The notes below the pieces were generated by a model. It saw only the letters and a program-made list of their open reading frames with translations, did not search any database and was not told where the DNA came from. Positions 34,476 to 43,359 of a stretch of 64,000 nucleotides of DNA are shown piece by piece (the stretch's first letter is position 1; every line of letters begins with the position of its first letter). The stretch covers positions 744,001 through 808,000 of the forward strand of contig NZ_RRCO01000001.1 of assembly GCF_003862475.1 (NCBI RefSeq), given 5' to 3'. A program made the position numbers and the translations under genes. The DNA is from Lachnoanaerobaculum gingivalis. GTDB taxonomy: Bacteria > Bacillota > Clostridia > Lachnospirales > Lachnospiraceae.

Positions 34476-34853
34476 TCACTTTAACTTCTTAGTATTAATT
34501 GCCGGCAATATAATCGGAATCATACCTGGCTGTGATGTCAATAACGTGACTTGACTTCTAATGAATGGAAACATTATTGCAACTGTATTTGTATTTATTA
34601 TTGACTCTTCTCTCGAATAATCATCCGACTCATATAAAAACTGTGCTTCTGCTACCAATTCTATATTCATGTCATCCTTTTCAATTGTAGTTGTCAATAT
34701 AATATTATATTCATGGTCTCCTTTAGAGATAATATTCTTTTGCAGATCCACATTAAGCTCACCATCTTTAATAACCTTGTCCCTTACGAATGAAAATCTG
34801 CTAAAATAAAAGTCTTTCATTTGCAAGTTTGATCTCATATCCTTAATATCCAT
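34476..34853 (-). CDS. SecB-like chaperone of a toxin-antitoxin-chaperone module
   Basis: 125 residues. The C-terminal half is SecB-like: NTNTVAIMFPFIRSQVTLLT, then SQPGMIPIILPAINTKKL; A-x-x-FP-x-x-R and T-x-x-x-G-x-x-P-x-x-L-P are the SecB hallmarks. The N-terminal half has the long beta strands (EYNIILTTTIEKDDMNIELV, AEAQFLYE). Standard SecB is absent from most Firmicutes, while SecB-like proteins in toxin-antitoxin operons stabilise an antitoxin. Here it is the third gene after a toxin-like and a small gene (10-bp gap), matching the TAC layout of the HigBA-Rv1957 type. Confidence 0.75.
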   Translation of the reverse strand: MDIKDMRSNLQMKDFYFSRFSFVRDKVIKDGELNVDLQKNIISKGDHEYNIILTTTIEKDDMNIELVAEAQFLYESDDYSREESIINTNTVAIMFPFIRSQVTLLTSQPGMIPIILPAINTKKLK

Positions 34854-34863
34854 TCATACCTCA

Positions 34864-35118
34864 CTAAGCAGCTAAGCTGATATCTGATTGTACATAACTC
34901 TCATCTGTATATACTGTATTCATATTCGCTACTATGCCTGACTCATTTTTATATATCAACTTCTCATCATAGGATACTGCCACATTTCCTTCTTGTGTAA
35001 TAAAACTTGCTCCGAATAATGATTCAAATGTATCCGGAGTATCAGCCTCTATTAATGAAATATCATATCCAAACTGTTCTTTTGCATACTTTATAAACTT
35101 GTCCATCAAACTATCCAC
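34864..35118 (-). CDS. Small putative antitoxin with possible chaperone-addiction tail
   Basis: 84 residues from GTG 35118 (AGGAGGTAAGTAGT upstream, the ribosome site lying in the end of the toxin gene); ATG five codons later is possible. Begins DSLMDKFIKYAKEQFGYD, a helix, then a short ESLFGASFITQEGNVAVSYD strand part, and a C-terminal TDESYVQSDISLAA tail with alternating hydrophobic residues. No DNA-binding helix is apparent, so it probably neutralises the toxin directly. The tail is a candidate for the sequence bound by the SecB-like chaperone. The family is not recognised; the call comes from position. Confidence 0.5.
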   Translation of the reverse strand: MDSLMDKFIKYAKEQFGYDISLIEADTPDTFESLFGASFITQEGNVAVSYDEKLIYKNESGIVANMNTVYTDESYVQSDISLAA

Positions 35119-35119
35119 A

Positions 35120-35695
35120 CTACTTACCTCCTATTCGAATATTACTAATTATGCCGGTATCTTTTACACAATATATTGTTTCAATTCCAAAAACCATATC
35201 CAATGAATTTGCAAACTCAATTGCATGTTCATATAGTGGCTGTGGACGCTGCCTAAAGCTATCTATTACCAATTTACACTGTGTTTCTTTAGCATAAAAT
35301 GAAATCAATGCAGACCTTAACCTTATCTTTCTCTCAGCATCATCAATCTCAGAAATAATAATTTTCTTCTTCTTAGGCAAGATTAAATTGACAAACTCTT
35401 CGAATTTCTCTAAATCTTTTTTCACCCTCAAGTCAAATGTATCATCTTTGTATATATTTTCTATATCAGCTAAAATAACAGCCGGTTTCACACCGCTAAA
35501 GCCCTTCTGTTTTAATTCATTGCATTTTCTATCAGCTGCCCACCATGCCTTTGCCTTTATATCATAGAAGTATACACCCTCTCCACACCAACTTGTCTCA
35601 TCTCCACTTAAAACAAAGCCCTTGGTTTTAATATTTTCTGCAGATATCTTATCTGTCCCATGGCTTAAATTATAATAGCTTTCAGTATATCTCAT
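35120..35695 (-). CDS. ADP-ribosyltransferase-like toxin
   Basis: 191 residues. N-terminal YYNLSHGTDKISAENIKTKG gives the H-G-T start of the H-Y-E class of ADP-ribosyltransferases; WCGEGVYFYDIKAKAWWAAD has the G-x-Y-F-Y/D second element (catalytic-type Tyr and following helix), as in DUF3990-like and DarT-like proteins. The remainder is helix and strand with YEHAIEFANSLDMVFGIETI near the end. It would use NAD to modify a cellular target. The first gene of the TAC module; the second starts 1 bp after its stop. Target unknown. An inactive fold is possible, since the third catalytic residue is not certain. Confidence 0.6.
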   Translation of the reverse strand: MRYTESYYNLSHGTDKISAENIKTKGFVLSGDETSWCGEGVYFYDIKAKAWWAADRKCNELKQKGFSGVKPAVILADIENIYKDDTFDLRVKKDLEKFEEFVNLILPKKKKIIISEIDDAERKIRLRSALISFYAKETQCKLVIDSFRQRPQPLYEHAIEFANSLDMVFGIETIYCVKDTGIISNIRIGGK

Positions 35696-35731
35696 TATTT
35701 CTCCATGTGACCAATATTTTCTAAGTAATAT

Positions 35732-35852
35732 ATAGTATATTCTAACATTTTTCTATGTCATTATCTACACAATTAAAAAATTATATCTTTAAGTTCTATT
35801 TTGCAGATAAAAGCTCTATTATAGCCCCCCTTACATATTCATTATCACATAC
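35732..35852. repeat. 121-bp target-site duplication of IS1634-type element, left copy
   Basis: Exact copy of 37938-38058: it starts ATAGTATATTCTAAC and ends TATCACATAC. It contains the -35/-10 pair for the TAC module and the last 57 bp copied from the glucosidase gene (35796-35852). Only the right copy is joined to the intact gene. Confidence 0.95.
35734..35761 (-). promoter_or_regulatory. Putative promoter of the TAC module
   Basis: On the minus strand ATGACA (35756-35761), 16 bp, TATACT (35734-35739), about 40 bp upstream of the toxin ATG. The whole promoter lies inside the duplicated 121 bp, so the insertion left it in place and copied it to the other side of the IS (37940-37967). Confidence 0.5.
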
Positions 35853-35973
35853 GGGTCTTCAACAGTTTGTTACATGCAAACAGCCTCTAAAGCCTTATAA
35901 ATAAAGGGTTTTCTGTGTCAAATTTCTTTTATTTTATTGTTGTATTTTGTTGTATTATATGATATAATGAAGT

Positions 35974-37836
35974 ATGAAACTTTGGTATGACAAAAAATCG
36001 AAGGATCCTACTTATTTTATTCAAAGAGGAATCCGAAACGGAAAAAAGACTACTACTAAAAATGTGGTTCGCATAGGAAAACATTCCGAACTTCTAAAAA
36101 CTACCGCTGACCCTCTGGCTTACGCTCTTGATGAGGTCAAAAGATATAATGAGGAGTTAAAAAACAATAAATCGGTAGCTTTAGATTTTAAGTTTGACTT
36201 TAATGAAAAAATCACCTATCAAGATGATTTAGTATCTAAGTCTAAACTTTTAAACATAGGATATTTTTTCCTTCAGCAAATTTACCATGATCTCAAGATT
36301 GGAGCCTTCTTCAAAAATATAATAAAAGATACTAGAATACAGTTTGACCCAAATCTGGTAAATAGATTCCTCACTTATTCTCGTATACTTAATCCTGACT
36401 CCAAGCTAGGTACTCATCAGAATCTTGTTAGCTTTTATGAGCAACCCACATTTGGTTACGAACACATTCTTCGTACACTTGACATTATGTATGATCATTA
36501 TGATGAGTATATTTCTCATCTATATGATGCAAGTACGAAATTAATAAAGAGAGATACCTCGGTATGTTTTTTTGACTGCTCAAACTATTACTTTGAAATA
36601 GAATCAAATGACGAAGATTATATTGATCCTGTAACCGGTGAAGTGACTAAAGGTCTACGAAAATATGGTGTGAGTAAAGAACATAGACCAAATCCTATTG
36701 TACAAATGGGACTATTTATGGACAAAGACGGTATACCACTATCTATGTGCATTACTTCCGGTTCTGATAATGAGCAAACTACTGCTATTCCTTTAGAACA
36801 AAAGCTAATAACTATGTTTAAGGGCAAAAAGTTTATTTATTGTGCTGATGCCGGTCTTGGGTCTTTAAATATCAGAAATTTTAATTCTATGGGTGGCAGA
36901 GCTTTTATTGTTACTCAATCCATAAAGATGCTTTCTAATACGTTAAAAGAAGCTATTTTTAGTGATATTGATTATCGCCTATTATCTAATGATAAACCTG
37001 CAACTATTCAGCAAATGAAAGATTTTGATAGGTTTGATAAAGTTAATGCAGAACTGTACGATGATAGGATATACAAGATAATCCCTGCTGATAAGGCATT
37101 TGACCTTGGACTTTATGAAGAAAAGGCATGTAAGAATGGTACTATTAAGAAAGTTAAGTCAAAGGCCGTAGTTCCACAAAAAATCATTGTCTCATTCTCA
37201 AGAAAAATGATGGAATATCAAAGATTTATACGAAATCGCCAGATAGAAAGGGCTAAGAAGCTCCTTACTAAGCTGGACCCCGAAACCTATAAAAAAGGGG
37301 CAAATGATATAACTCGTTTTATAAAACGAACCACATCAACATCCTCCGGTGAAAAAGCTGTAGATACCTACGAACTTAACCAAGAAGCCATAAATGAAGA
37401 AGAAAAGTATGATGGATTCTATGCAGTGGCAACAAATCTTGAAGATTCAGCTAAGTATATCTTAGAAATTAGCTCAAACAGATACAAGATAGAAGATTGC
37501 TTTAGAATAATGAAAACCAATTTTTCAGCCAGACCTGTATTTCATCAAAATAGAGAGCGAATAGTAGCACACTTTATGGTCTGTTACACAGCTCTTTTAA
37601 TATATAGGATTCTGGAAAAGAAGCTGGATATGTATGGAACGCATTTCACTGTAGAGAATGTTATAGAAACTTTGAATAACATGCAGGTAGCTAATTTAGA
37701 AGATGTATGCTATATGTCAACATATGATAATTCACAAGTACTAACGTCATTAAATGCTATCTTTAATCTTGAATTGGACAAGAAATACTATCAGCCAAAA
37801 GATTTAAATAAAAAAATAAAAAAGATTTCAACTTGA
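35974..37836 (+). CDS. IS1634-family transposase
   Basis: 620 residues, no other frame. N-terminus MKLWYDKKSKDPTYFIQRGI, typical of this group. The DDE-type core includes VCFFDCSNYYFEIE (first Asp), IYCADAGLGSLNIRN (second Asp) and YKIEDCFRIMKTNF (catalytic Glu, in the Y-(2)-R-x-x-IE-x-x-F-like element). Ends before a hairpin terminator. It appears intact, so the element may be mobile. The antisense copy of the TAC promoter at its right border points back through this gene. Confidence 0.9.
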   Translation: MKLWYDKKSKDPTYFIQRGIRNGKKTTTKNVVRIGKHSELLKTTADPLAYALDEVKRYNEELKNNKSVALDFKFDFNEKITYQDDLVSKSKLLNIGYFFLQQIYHDLKIGAFFKNIIKDTRIQFDPNLVNRFLTYSRILNPDSKLGTHQNLVSFYEQPTFGYEHILRTLDIMYDHYDEYISHLYDASTKLIKRDTSVCFFDCSNYYFEIESNDEDYIDPVTGEVTKGLRKYGVSKEHRPNPIVQMGLFMDKDGIPLSMCITSGSDNEQTTAIPLEQKLITMFKGKKFIYCADAGLGSLNIRNFNSMGGRAFIVTQSIKMLSNTLKEAIFSDIDYRLLSNDKPATIQQMKDFDRFDKVNAELYDDRIYKIIPADKAFDLGLYEEKACKNGTIKKVKSKAVVPQKIIVSFSRKMMEYQRFIRNRQIERAKKLLTKLDPETYKKGANDITRFIKRTTSTSSGEKAVDTYELNQEAINEEEKYDGFYAVATNLEDSAKYILEISSNRYKIEDCFRIMKTNFSARPVFHQNRERIVAHFMVCYTALLIYRILEKKLDMYGTHFTVENVIETLNNMQVANLEDVCYMSTYDNSQVLTSLNAIFNLELDKKYYQPKDLNKKIKKIST

Positions 37837-37868
37837 ACTTTCCATACAACATTTTTTAGATACTTAAA

Positions 37869-37914
37869 AAAGTGGCTAAAGCCTTGTAAATACAGGGTTT
37901 CAAGCCACTTTTCT
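37869..37914 (+). terminator. Terminator hairpin at the right end of the IS
   Basis: AAAGTGGCT pairs with AGCCACTTTT; inner AAAGCCTTGTAAA/TACAGGGTTT also pairs. It follows the transposase stop by about 30 bp and ends in TTTT. Confidence 0.6.
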
Positions 37915-37937
37915 ATTCCCAAACTGTTGAAGATGGG

Positions 37938-38058
37938 ATAGTATATTCTAACATTTTTCTATGTCATTATCTACACAATTAAAAAATTATATCTTTAAGT
38001 TCTATTTTGCAGATAAAAGCTCTATTATAGCCCCCCTTACATATTCATTATCACATAC
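37938..38058. repeat. 121-bp target-site duplication, right copy
   Basis: Original sequence, identical to 35732-35852. Bases 38002-38058 are the 3' end of the GH31 gene including its stop codon; the rest is the promoter region that led leftwards to the toxin gene before insertion. Confidence 0.95.
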
Positions 38059-40383
38059 ACTGTAGATTTCACCGATTACCTTACCTGAGTTTGTAGAATC
38101 GTACTTTCGTACCGCCTCCATTACTTTTGTCTTTAAATCATATTCTATTTGTGCATTGTTAAGAATATTAAATATCCTACCCTGTATACTCTTATATGAG
38201 TAACTGTTCGTTGCGGCAATTTCCACCTCTAAAACAGATACTGTGGAAATTTCGGGCAGTCTAATAATTAAAGCATTTTTTATTTCATCAAATTCAGTAC
38301 TTATTGGATCTATTTTCTTTTTATCAAGTAAAATATTAAACTCGCTTTCACTTCCTGCACCGTAGAAATACAAATTATATTTTCTTTTTTCTCTTGTTGC
38401 ATTTTTATTTCCGGAAACCGGGTGAATCTTAAATATCTGCTTATCATCCTCATCAATCAGCTCATACTTTGTATAAGCCCAATCGGACTCTACATAGGTC
38501 TTATACTCCTTTTCGTCCTCTGCAAGTATAAACCCTCCCGACTTACCTGTAAAAATATTCAAATCAAGCTCTGTCGGGCTTTTAATATCATTTGTACTTA
38601 TATTTACATCAAGAGGCAAGATACTTCCCTCTCTTGCAAATACGGCGATATCTTCCAGATTTCTGTATATTTCCAGCTCACGACTTCCACTGTATCTAAC
38701 TCCGCTAAATATATCAAACCACTCACCATCAGGAAGCCATATCTTAGTCTTTGCCAATCCGCTCTCTGTATCAATTTTTCCTGTCACAGGACATACTATC
38801 AGATTCTCTCCGAAATAATACTCATTTTTATAATTATAAACCTTATCATTTGCAGGTTCATAGTAATAAAGCAGCAATATTAAAGGAAGCTTATCCACAT
38901 GAGCTCTCCTATTCATAGTATAAAGATATGGTATCAATCTGTGGCGAAGTCTCAAATATCTTTTAACTATTCTTTCCGCAATCTGATTGTACTTCCAAGG
39001 TTCTTTTCCCGAAAATTCATTGCAGGTACTGTGCAATCTCATTATAGGTGAGAATACACCAAACTGTACCCATCTTACAAACATCTCATCGTCTCGTACT
39101 CCATTCATATGTCCGCCGATATCATGGCTCCACCATGCATAGCCGATATTTGATGCGGTAGCTGTAAAATAAGGCTGAAAATCAAGACTTTCCCATGTGA
39201 TAATGGTATCTCCCGAAAAACCTATAGGATATTTATGGCTTCCCACTCCTGCATATCGTGAAAGTATAAGGCCTCTTCCACGGTCTTCTCTCTCTGAATC
39301 CTTATAATGAAAGTGGTTTAAGAGCCATAGAGGATCAAGTCCCTTATGTCCTGAATTTTCCCCCTGCTGCCAGTCTATCCACCAGTAATCGACTCCCTGT
39401 TTTTCAAGCGGATGATGAACATGTTTAAAGTATCCTTCTCTGAATTTATTATCGGCAATATCAAAAATTACAGGTTCTTCCTTTTTAATATCTACACCCA
39501 TAAATTCTCCAATATCCTTATAGCAATCTTCATATGCCCTTATACCGTCTGCCGGATGTACATTCAGTAAGACCTTATATCCTCTTGTATGCAATTCACT
39601 TAAAAAATCTCCCGGACTTGGGAAAAGCTCCTTATTCCATGTATAACCTGTCCAGCCTGTACCGAATCTTCCTTCCACATCTGTAATATGCCAGTCCATA
39701 TCGATAACCGCCACACTGAACGGAATATCTTCGCTGTCAAATCTGTCCATCAAATCAAGATATGACTTTTGAGTGTATTTATAATATCTGCTCCACCAGT
39801 TACCAAGAGTGAATCTTGGAAGTAGCGGAAGTTCTCCGCTGAGGGTGTAAAAGTCTTTAAGCGCTGTCAAATAGTCAAGTCCGTAACCAAAGAAATACAG
39901 ATCGAGCGCTTCCTCATCTTCTCTCAGCTTAAATCCGTCCTTTGTTATAAGCATGGAACTGCTGTCATCCACCACAGACCACATCTGCCTTGATATGATT
40001 CCCTCACCAAGTTTTGTCTCACCGTCAATATTATCAAGTGTTCTTGTAGTGCCTTTTAGGCTCTCATTCTTATCTCCGTAATGCCATACACTTGAAGTTG
40101 TTCCGTAGTTTCCGCTTACATTTATCCTTAAGCCTTCACCTGAGAATTCTTTTTTATCATATATTACTCTTAGATAATCTGTAACTATAACCAGTTTGTC
40201 TTCACCGTCTAAAACATCAAACTTTACTTTCGGGAACCTTCTGTTTGTAACAGCCGCCGTCTCTTCATCTACAAATACATTTTTTTTACTGTATTCAAAT
40301 CTTATAAGCCTGTCCGTAAGTATACTTATACGATAATTATTTCCTTTAATTATTGAAGCCTCTGCCGCCTTTGTATTAACCAT
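38002..40383 (-). CDS. Glycoside hydrolase family 31 alpha-glucosidase
   Basis: 793 residues. GH31 catalytic barrel: FSVAVIDMDWHITDVEGRFG, then GVDYWWIDWQQGENS (nucleophile Asp in WWIDW, about residue 345), YPIGFSGDTIITWESLDFQP (acid/base Asp in SGD), ATASNIGYAWWSHDIGGHMN. N-terminal beta sandwich (about 1-170) and C-terminal beta domains follow the family. No signal peptide: cytoplasmic, acting on imported oligosaccharides. Last gene of the LacI-controlled operon. Its final 57 bp are copied at 35796-35852 by the IS insertion but this copy is complete. Substrate probably an alpha-glucoside such as isomaltose, nigerose or kojibiose. Confidence 0.88.
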   Translation of the reverse strand: MVNTKAAEASIIKGNNYRISILTDRLIRFEYSKKNVFVDEETAAVTNRRFPKVKFDVLDGEDKLVIVTDYLRVIYDKKEFSGEGLRINVSGNYGTTSSVWHYGDKNESLKGTTRTLDNIDGETKLGEGIISRQMWSVVDDSSSMLITKDGFKLREDEEALDLYFFGYGLDYLTALKDFYTLSGELPLLPRFTLGNWWSRYYKYTQKSYLDLMDRFDSEDIPFSVAVIDMDWHITDVEGRFGTGWTGYTWNKELFPSPGDFLSELHTRGYKVLLNVHPADGIRAYEDCYKDIGEFMGVDIKKEEPVIFDIADNKFREGYFKHVHHPLEKQGVDYWWIDWQQGENSGHKGLDPLWLLNHFHYKDSEREDRGRGLILSRYAGVGSHKYPIGFSGDTIITWESLDFQPYFTATASNIGYAWWSHDIGGHMNGVRDDEMFVRWVQFGVFSPIMRLHSTCNEFSGKEPWKYNQIAERIVKRYLRLRHRLIPYLYTMNRRAHVDKLPLILLLYYYEPANDKVYNYKNEYYFGENLIVCPVTGKIDTESGLAKTKIWLPDGEWFDIFSGVRYSGSRELEIYRNLEDIAVFAREGSILPLDVNISTNDIKSPTELDLNIFTGKSGGFILAEDEKEYKTYVESDWAYTKYELIDEDDKQIFKIHPVSGNKNATREKRKYNLYFYGAGSESEFNILLDKKKIDPISTEFDEIKNALIIRLPEISTVSVLEVEIAATNSYSYKSIQGRIFNILNNAQIEYDLKTKVMEAVRKYDSTNSGKVIGEIYSVCDNEYVRGAIIELLSAK

Positions 40384-40395
40384 TTTATCCTCTTT

Positions 40396-41040
40396 CTATA
40401 TACAATACTTTTGCAAATCTTCAAAGCTTTCCAAACTGTAACTCACATCCTCAATCCCCTTTGCATCACCAATTCCGGCAACATCCATTCCGGCTCTTTT
40501 TGCCCCTTCTACCCCGGAAGCCGCATCCTCGACTACCAGACAATCATTTGGTAAAAGTTTCAGACCTATACCCGCTTTTTCAAACACTTCTTTGTCAGGC
40601 TTTGAATGTGTAATATCATTACCGTCCACTATAATATCAAAAAAATCTATAAGATTTAATTTTGAGAGTATCAGTCTTGCATTTTTACTTGATGAGGCTA
40701 TAGCTGTTTTATAACCTCTTTCTTTTAAAATATCCAAGGTATCTTTTACCTTTTTATCGAGGTCTTTCTCACTCATCTCATTTAAAAGTTCTTTATACAG
40801 TTCATTTTTTTTATTTGCAAACTCTTCTTTTTCTTTATCGCTGTATGCCTTATCGGATCTTTCAAGTATAATCTCCAGACTCTCCATACGGCTTACTCCT
40901 CTGAGTCTGTTATTTATTTCTTCATCAAAATATATACCCAAGCCGTCTGCCATGTTTTTCCATGCCATATAGTGATACCTGTCTGTGTGACATATTACTC
41001 CGTCAAGGTCGAATATTATACCTTTATATTTTCTTTCCAT
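40396..41040 (-). CDS. pgmB: Beta-phosphoglucomutase
   Basis: 214 residues, HAD superfamily subclass I. FDLDGVICHTDRYHYMAWKN has the catalytic DxD and the cap that holds beta-glucose-1,6-bisphosphate; RLRGVSRMESLEIIL is the beta-PGM substrate loop; AIASSSKNARLIL is motif II (Ser); KPDKEVFEKAG has the motif III Lys and VVEDAASGVEGAKRAGMDV the motif IV acidic pair. It converts beta-glucose-1-phosphate, released by the neighbouring phosphorylase, to glucose-6-phosphate for glycolysis. Gap of 20 bp to the GH65 gene and 12 bp to the GH31 gene. Confidence 0.93.
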   Translation of the reverse strand: MERKYKGIIFDLDGVICHTDRYHYMAWKNMADGLGIYFDEEINNRLRGVSRMESLEIILERSDKAYSDKEKEEFANKKNELYKELLNEMSEKDLDKKVKDTLDILKERGYKTAIASSSKNARLILSKLNLIDFFDIIVDGNDITHSKPDKEVFEKAGIGLKLLPNDCLVVEDAASGVEGAKRAGMDVAGIGDAKGIEDVSYSLESFEDLQKYCI

Positions 41041-41059
41041 TACTACTCCTAAACCGATA

Positions 41060-43348
41060 TTATTGAATAATCAGTTTCTCTCCTTTTACATAAATTTCTA
41101 TGCTTTTACCGTCAAGTTTTTTAACTCTTACCTGATTGTCCTTTTCTACTCTGACTCTTAATCTCGCGCCCTGATATACCAGTGGAAATTCTAAGAAATC
41201 CCAGTCTTTCGGCAGGCACGGTTCTATACTTAAGCCCTTACTCTCAACAGTCACACCGCCAAATCCGAATACATATGCGGCCCATATTCCACCTATTGAA
41301 GCACTGTGTATTCCCTCATCCGATGACTTCATATTTGATCCCAAATCAACACTTATCGCACCCTTAAAGAGCTTATATGACATTTCCTCAAAGTCAAATT
41401 CATTTGCCAAAATAGCATGTGTTGACTTACTCAGTGAAGAGTCATGTAAGGTCTTATCCTCATAGAAAATAAAATTCTTTTTTCTTGTTTCATGGTCAAA
41501 TAAATCTCTGAACAAATACAAAAGCATAACCGTATCAGACTGTTTTGAAACCATGTACTCATTTAGCTGTTTTGTATTATAGTCATTGTAGATTCCCAAT
41601 ACTTCATCAGAGTTTTTATATTTACTTATATCAAGCTTTTTTAATCCTAAGAATGTGTCCGACTGTGGAATTATACCTTCTTCATTTGGTAGAGGTAAGT
41701 AAAGTTTCGGCAATTTCTTTTCTATGCAATCCTTTATATATTTTAAATCAAGTTTGGAATCTAAAATATCAAAAAGTTTCTTATTCTCAGTTTTTAGATA
41801 TTCAGACTTTTCGATTGCAAGTCTCATGGTGTAAGCCGCCATATAATTGGTGTAAGCATTATTATCTACATGTTCCTTATACTCATCAGGTCCTATGACA
41901 TTTCTTATCTCATATCTGTCTTTGTCTGCAATATATTCAAGTCTGCTTGCCCAAAAAAGTGCGGCTTCAAATATTATCTCATATCCGTACTTTTCCATAT
42001 AATCATTATCATTTGTAACTCTGTAATAATTATCTATCGCATACACTATATCGGCTGTTATATGATGCTCTATAATTCCGGTCCAAACCTTTGTTATTTC
42101 ACCTGTCACTATATCGGCTCCCATATAAAGAGGAGTCACCTCTCCGTCATCTACCCATGCACACTCCCATGGATACATTGCTCCTTCATAGCCGTTTTCT
42201 TTGGCTTTCAGTCTTGCACCGTAAAGATTATGATATCTGTATTCCAGAAGTGTCCTTGCAATTTCAGGATGTGTATATGTAAAATAAGGCAGTATGAAAA
42301 GCTCGGTATCCCAGAAAGAATGTCCCTTATATCCTTCACCGCTCAGAGCCTTTGCACCTATTCCAACCCTGTTATCATCCGCTTTTACCATAATCCTTAA
42401 ATGATATAGAGCAAAATTTATTGAAGTTTTTACATATATATCATCTGTACCTATATCTATTTTGCTTTTTTCAAAGTAATCTTGCCATTTTGCTCCGCTT
42501 CTTTTAAAAAGCTCATTATAACTTTGAACTTCCAGCTCTCTTATAAGCTTTGCAGACTCTTTTTTTATTTCATCAAGCCTTTTTTCGATTTTTAAATGTG
42601 CATATTCCTTATCTCTTTCAGAAAAGAATACTGATTTTTTCTCAAACTCAAGCTTTTCATTTGCTTTAATTTTTAAACTGTATTTATTTGCAAGAGTTCT
42701 TCTTCCCATAACAGGTATTATCAAAGCTTCTTTATTAAGGCTGCAAACAGCACCTTGAATGACCTTTACATGTGACTGAGTTGTTTTTGCAATATATTCC
42801 ATATACTTACCGTCATACACTCGTCTTTGTATATCCTCAAAATGCATAGCCCCGCTATTTGTTACAGAACCGTCTATTCCGCTCTCAATAATAATATTTG
42901 CATCTTGATCACAGAGCAGTTCGACTTTTTGTACAAAGATATGCTCATTATCAAGAGACACAAAACGCCTGAACATAAGATCAAGCTTTATTCCCTTTGG
43001 ACTTTCCCATTTAACGATTCTTGTACTCTCGCCTGTAGTTAAGTCGAGGCTTCTCTCATAAGAAGATATCTTTCCCTCTGTAAGGCTGAACTCTTCTTCG
43101 TTTACAATGATTTTAACGGCACTTGCATCCGCAATATTCGGAAGTTCCGTTACTTCCTCCTTTGATGCCTTATTAAATGTACCTGTTATAAAAGTATCTC
43201 TTATTTCGCCTACATAGTGCTCTTCGAGTGCATTTCTGATTCCCAGATACCCGTTTCCCTGTGTAAATATTGCTTCAAATTTATTTATGTTTTTTCTCTC
43301 AAAAAAACATTCTTTGATTACTGTGCCCTTATATTCCAACTGCTGCAT
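41060..43348 (-). CDS. Glycoside hydrolase family 65 disaccharide phosphorylase
   Basis: 762 residues. GHSFWDTELFILPYF (substrate site), GPDEYKEHVDNNAYTNYM with the general acid Glu, and VSKQSDTVMLLYLF, the KQ-D phosphate-binding element that defines phosphorylases. It cleaves an alpha-linked disaccharide with phosphate to beta-glucose-1-phosphate and glucose, without ATP use. Maltose, kojibiose, nigerose and trehalose phosphorylases all share this outline; the exact sugar cannot be read with certainty. Cytoplasmic, between the permease MalG-like gene and pgmB. The neighbour pgmB confirms the beta-anomer product. Confidence 0.9.
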   Translation of the reverse strand: MQQLEYKGTVIKECFFERKNINKFEAIFTQGNGYLGIRNALEEHYVGEIRDTFITGTFNKASKEEVTELPNIADASAVKIIVNEEEFSLTEGKISSYERSLDLTTGESTRIVKWESPKGIKLDLMFRRFVSLDNEHIFVQKVELLCDQDANIIIESGIDGSVTNSGAMHFEDIQRRVYDGKYMEYIAKTTQSHVKVIQGAVCSLNKEALIIPVMGRRTLANKYSLKIKANEKLEFEKKSVFFSERDKEYAHLKIEKRLDEIKKESAKLIRELEVQSYNELFKRSGAKWQDYFEKSKIDIGTDDIYVKTSINFALYHLRIMVKADDNRVGIGAKALSGEGYKGHSFWDTELFILPYFTYTHPEIARTLLEYRYHNLYGARLKAKENGYEGAMYPWECAWVDDGEVTPLYMGADIVTGEITKVWTGIIEHHITADIVYAIDNYYRVTNDNDYMEKYGYEIIFEAALFWASRLEYIADKDRYEIRNVIGPDEYKEHVDNNAYTNYMAAYTMRLAIEKSEYLKTENKKLFDILDSKLDLKYIKDCIEKKLPKLYLPLPNEEGIIPQSDTFLGLKKLDISKYKNSDEVLGIYNDYNTKQLNEYMVSKQSDTVMLLYLFRDLFDHETRKKNFIFYEDKTLHDSSLSKSTHAILANEFDFEEMSYKLFKGAISVDLGSNMKSSDEGIHSASIGGIWAAYVFGFGGVTVESKGLSIEPCLPKDWDFLEFPLVYQGARLRVRVEKDNQVRVKKLDGKSIEIYVKGEKLIIQ

Positions 43349-43359
43349 AATTATCCTCT

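Larger units (their letters stand above)
35853..37937 (+). mobile_element. IS1634-family insertion sequence
   Basis: 2085 bp between the two 121-bp repeats. Terminal inverted repeats: TCTTCAACAGTTTG at 35856-35869 and its complement at 37920-37933. One transposase gene occupies most of it. Sub-terminal TAAAGCCTT..TAAATA..AGGGTTT motifs occur at both ends. IS1634 and relatives are known for long and variable target duplications, which fits exactly. Confidence 0.92.

Noticed and set aside
35796-35852. A second truncated glucosidase gene
   Set aside because: It is only the 57-bp end of the GH31 gene copied in the IS target duplication; no independent coding sequence is present.
41182-42400. Plus-strand frames of up to 176 codons opposite the GH65 gene
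   Set aside because: They overlap a gene with clear catalytic motifs, lack ribosome sites and show no coding features.
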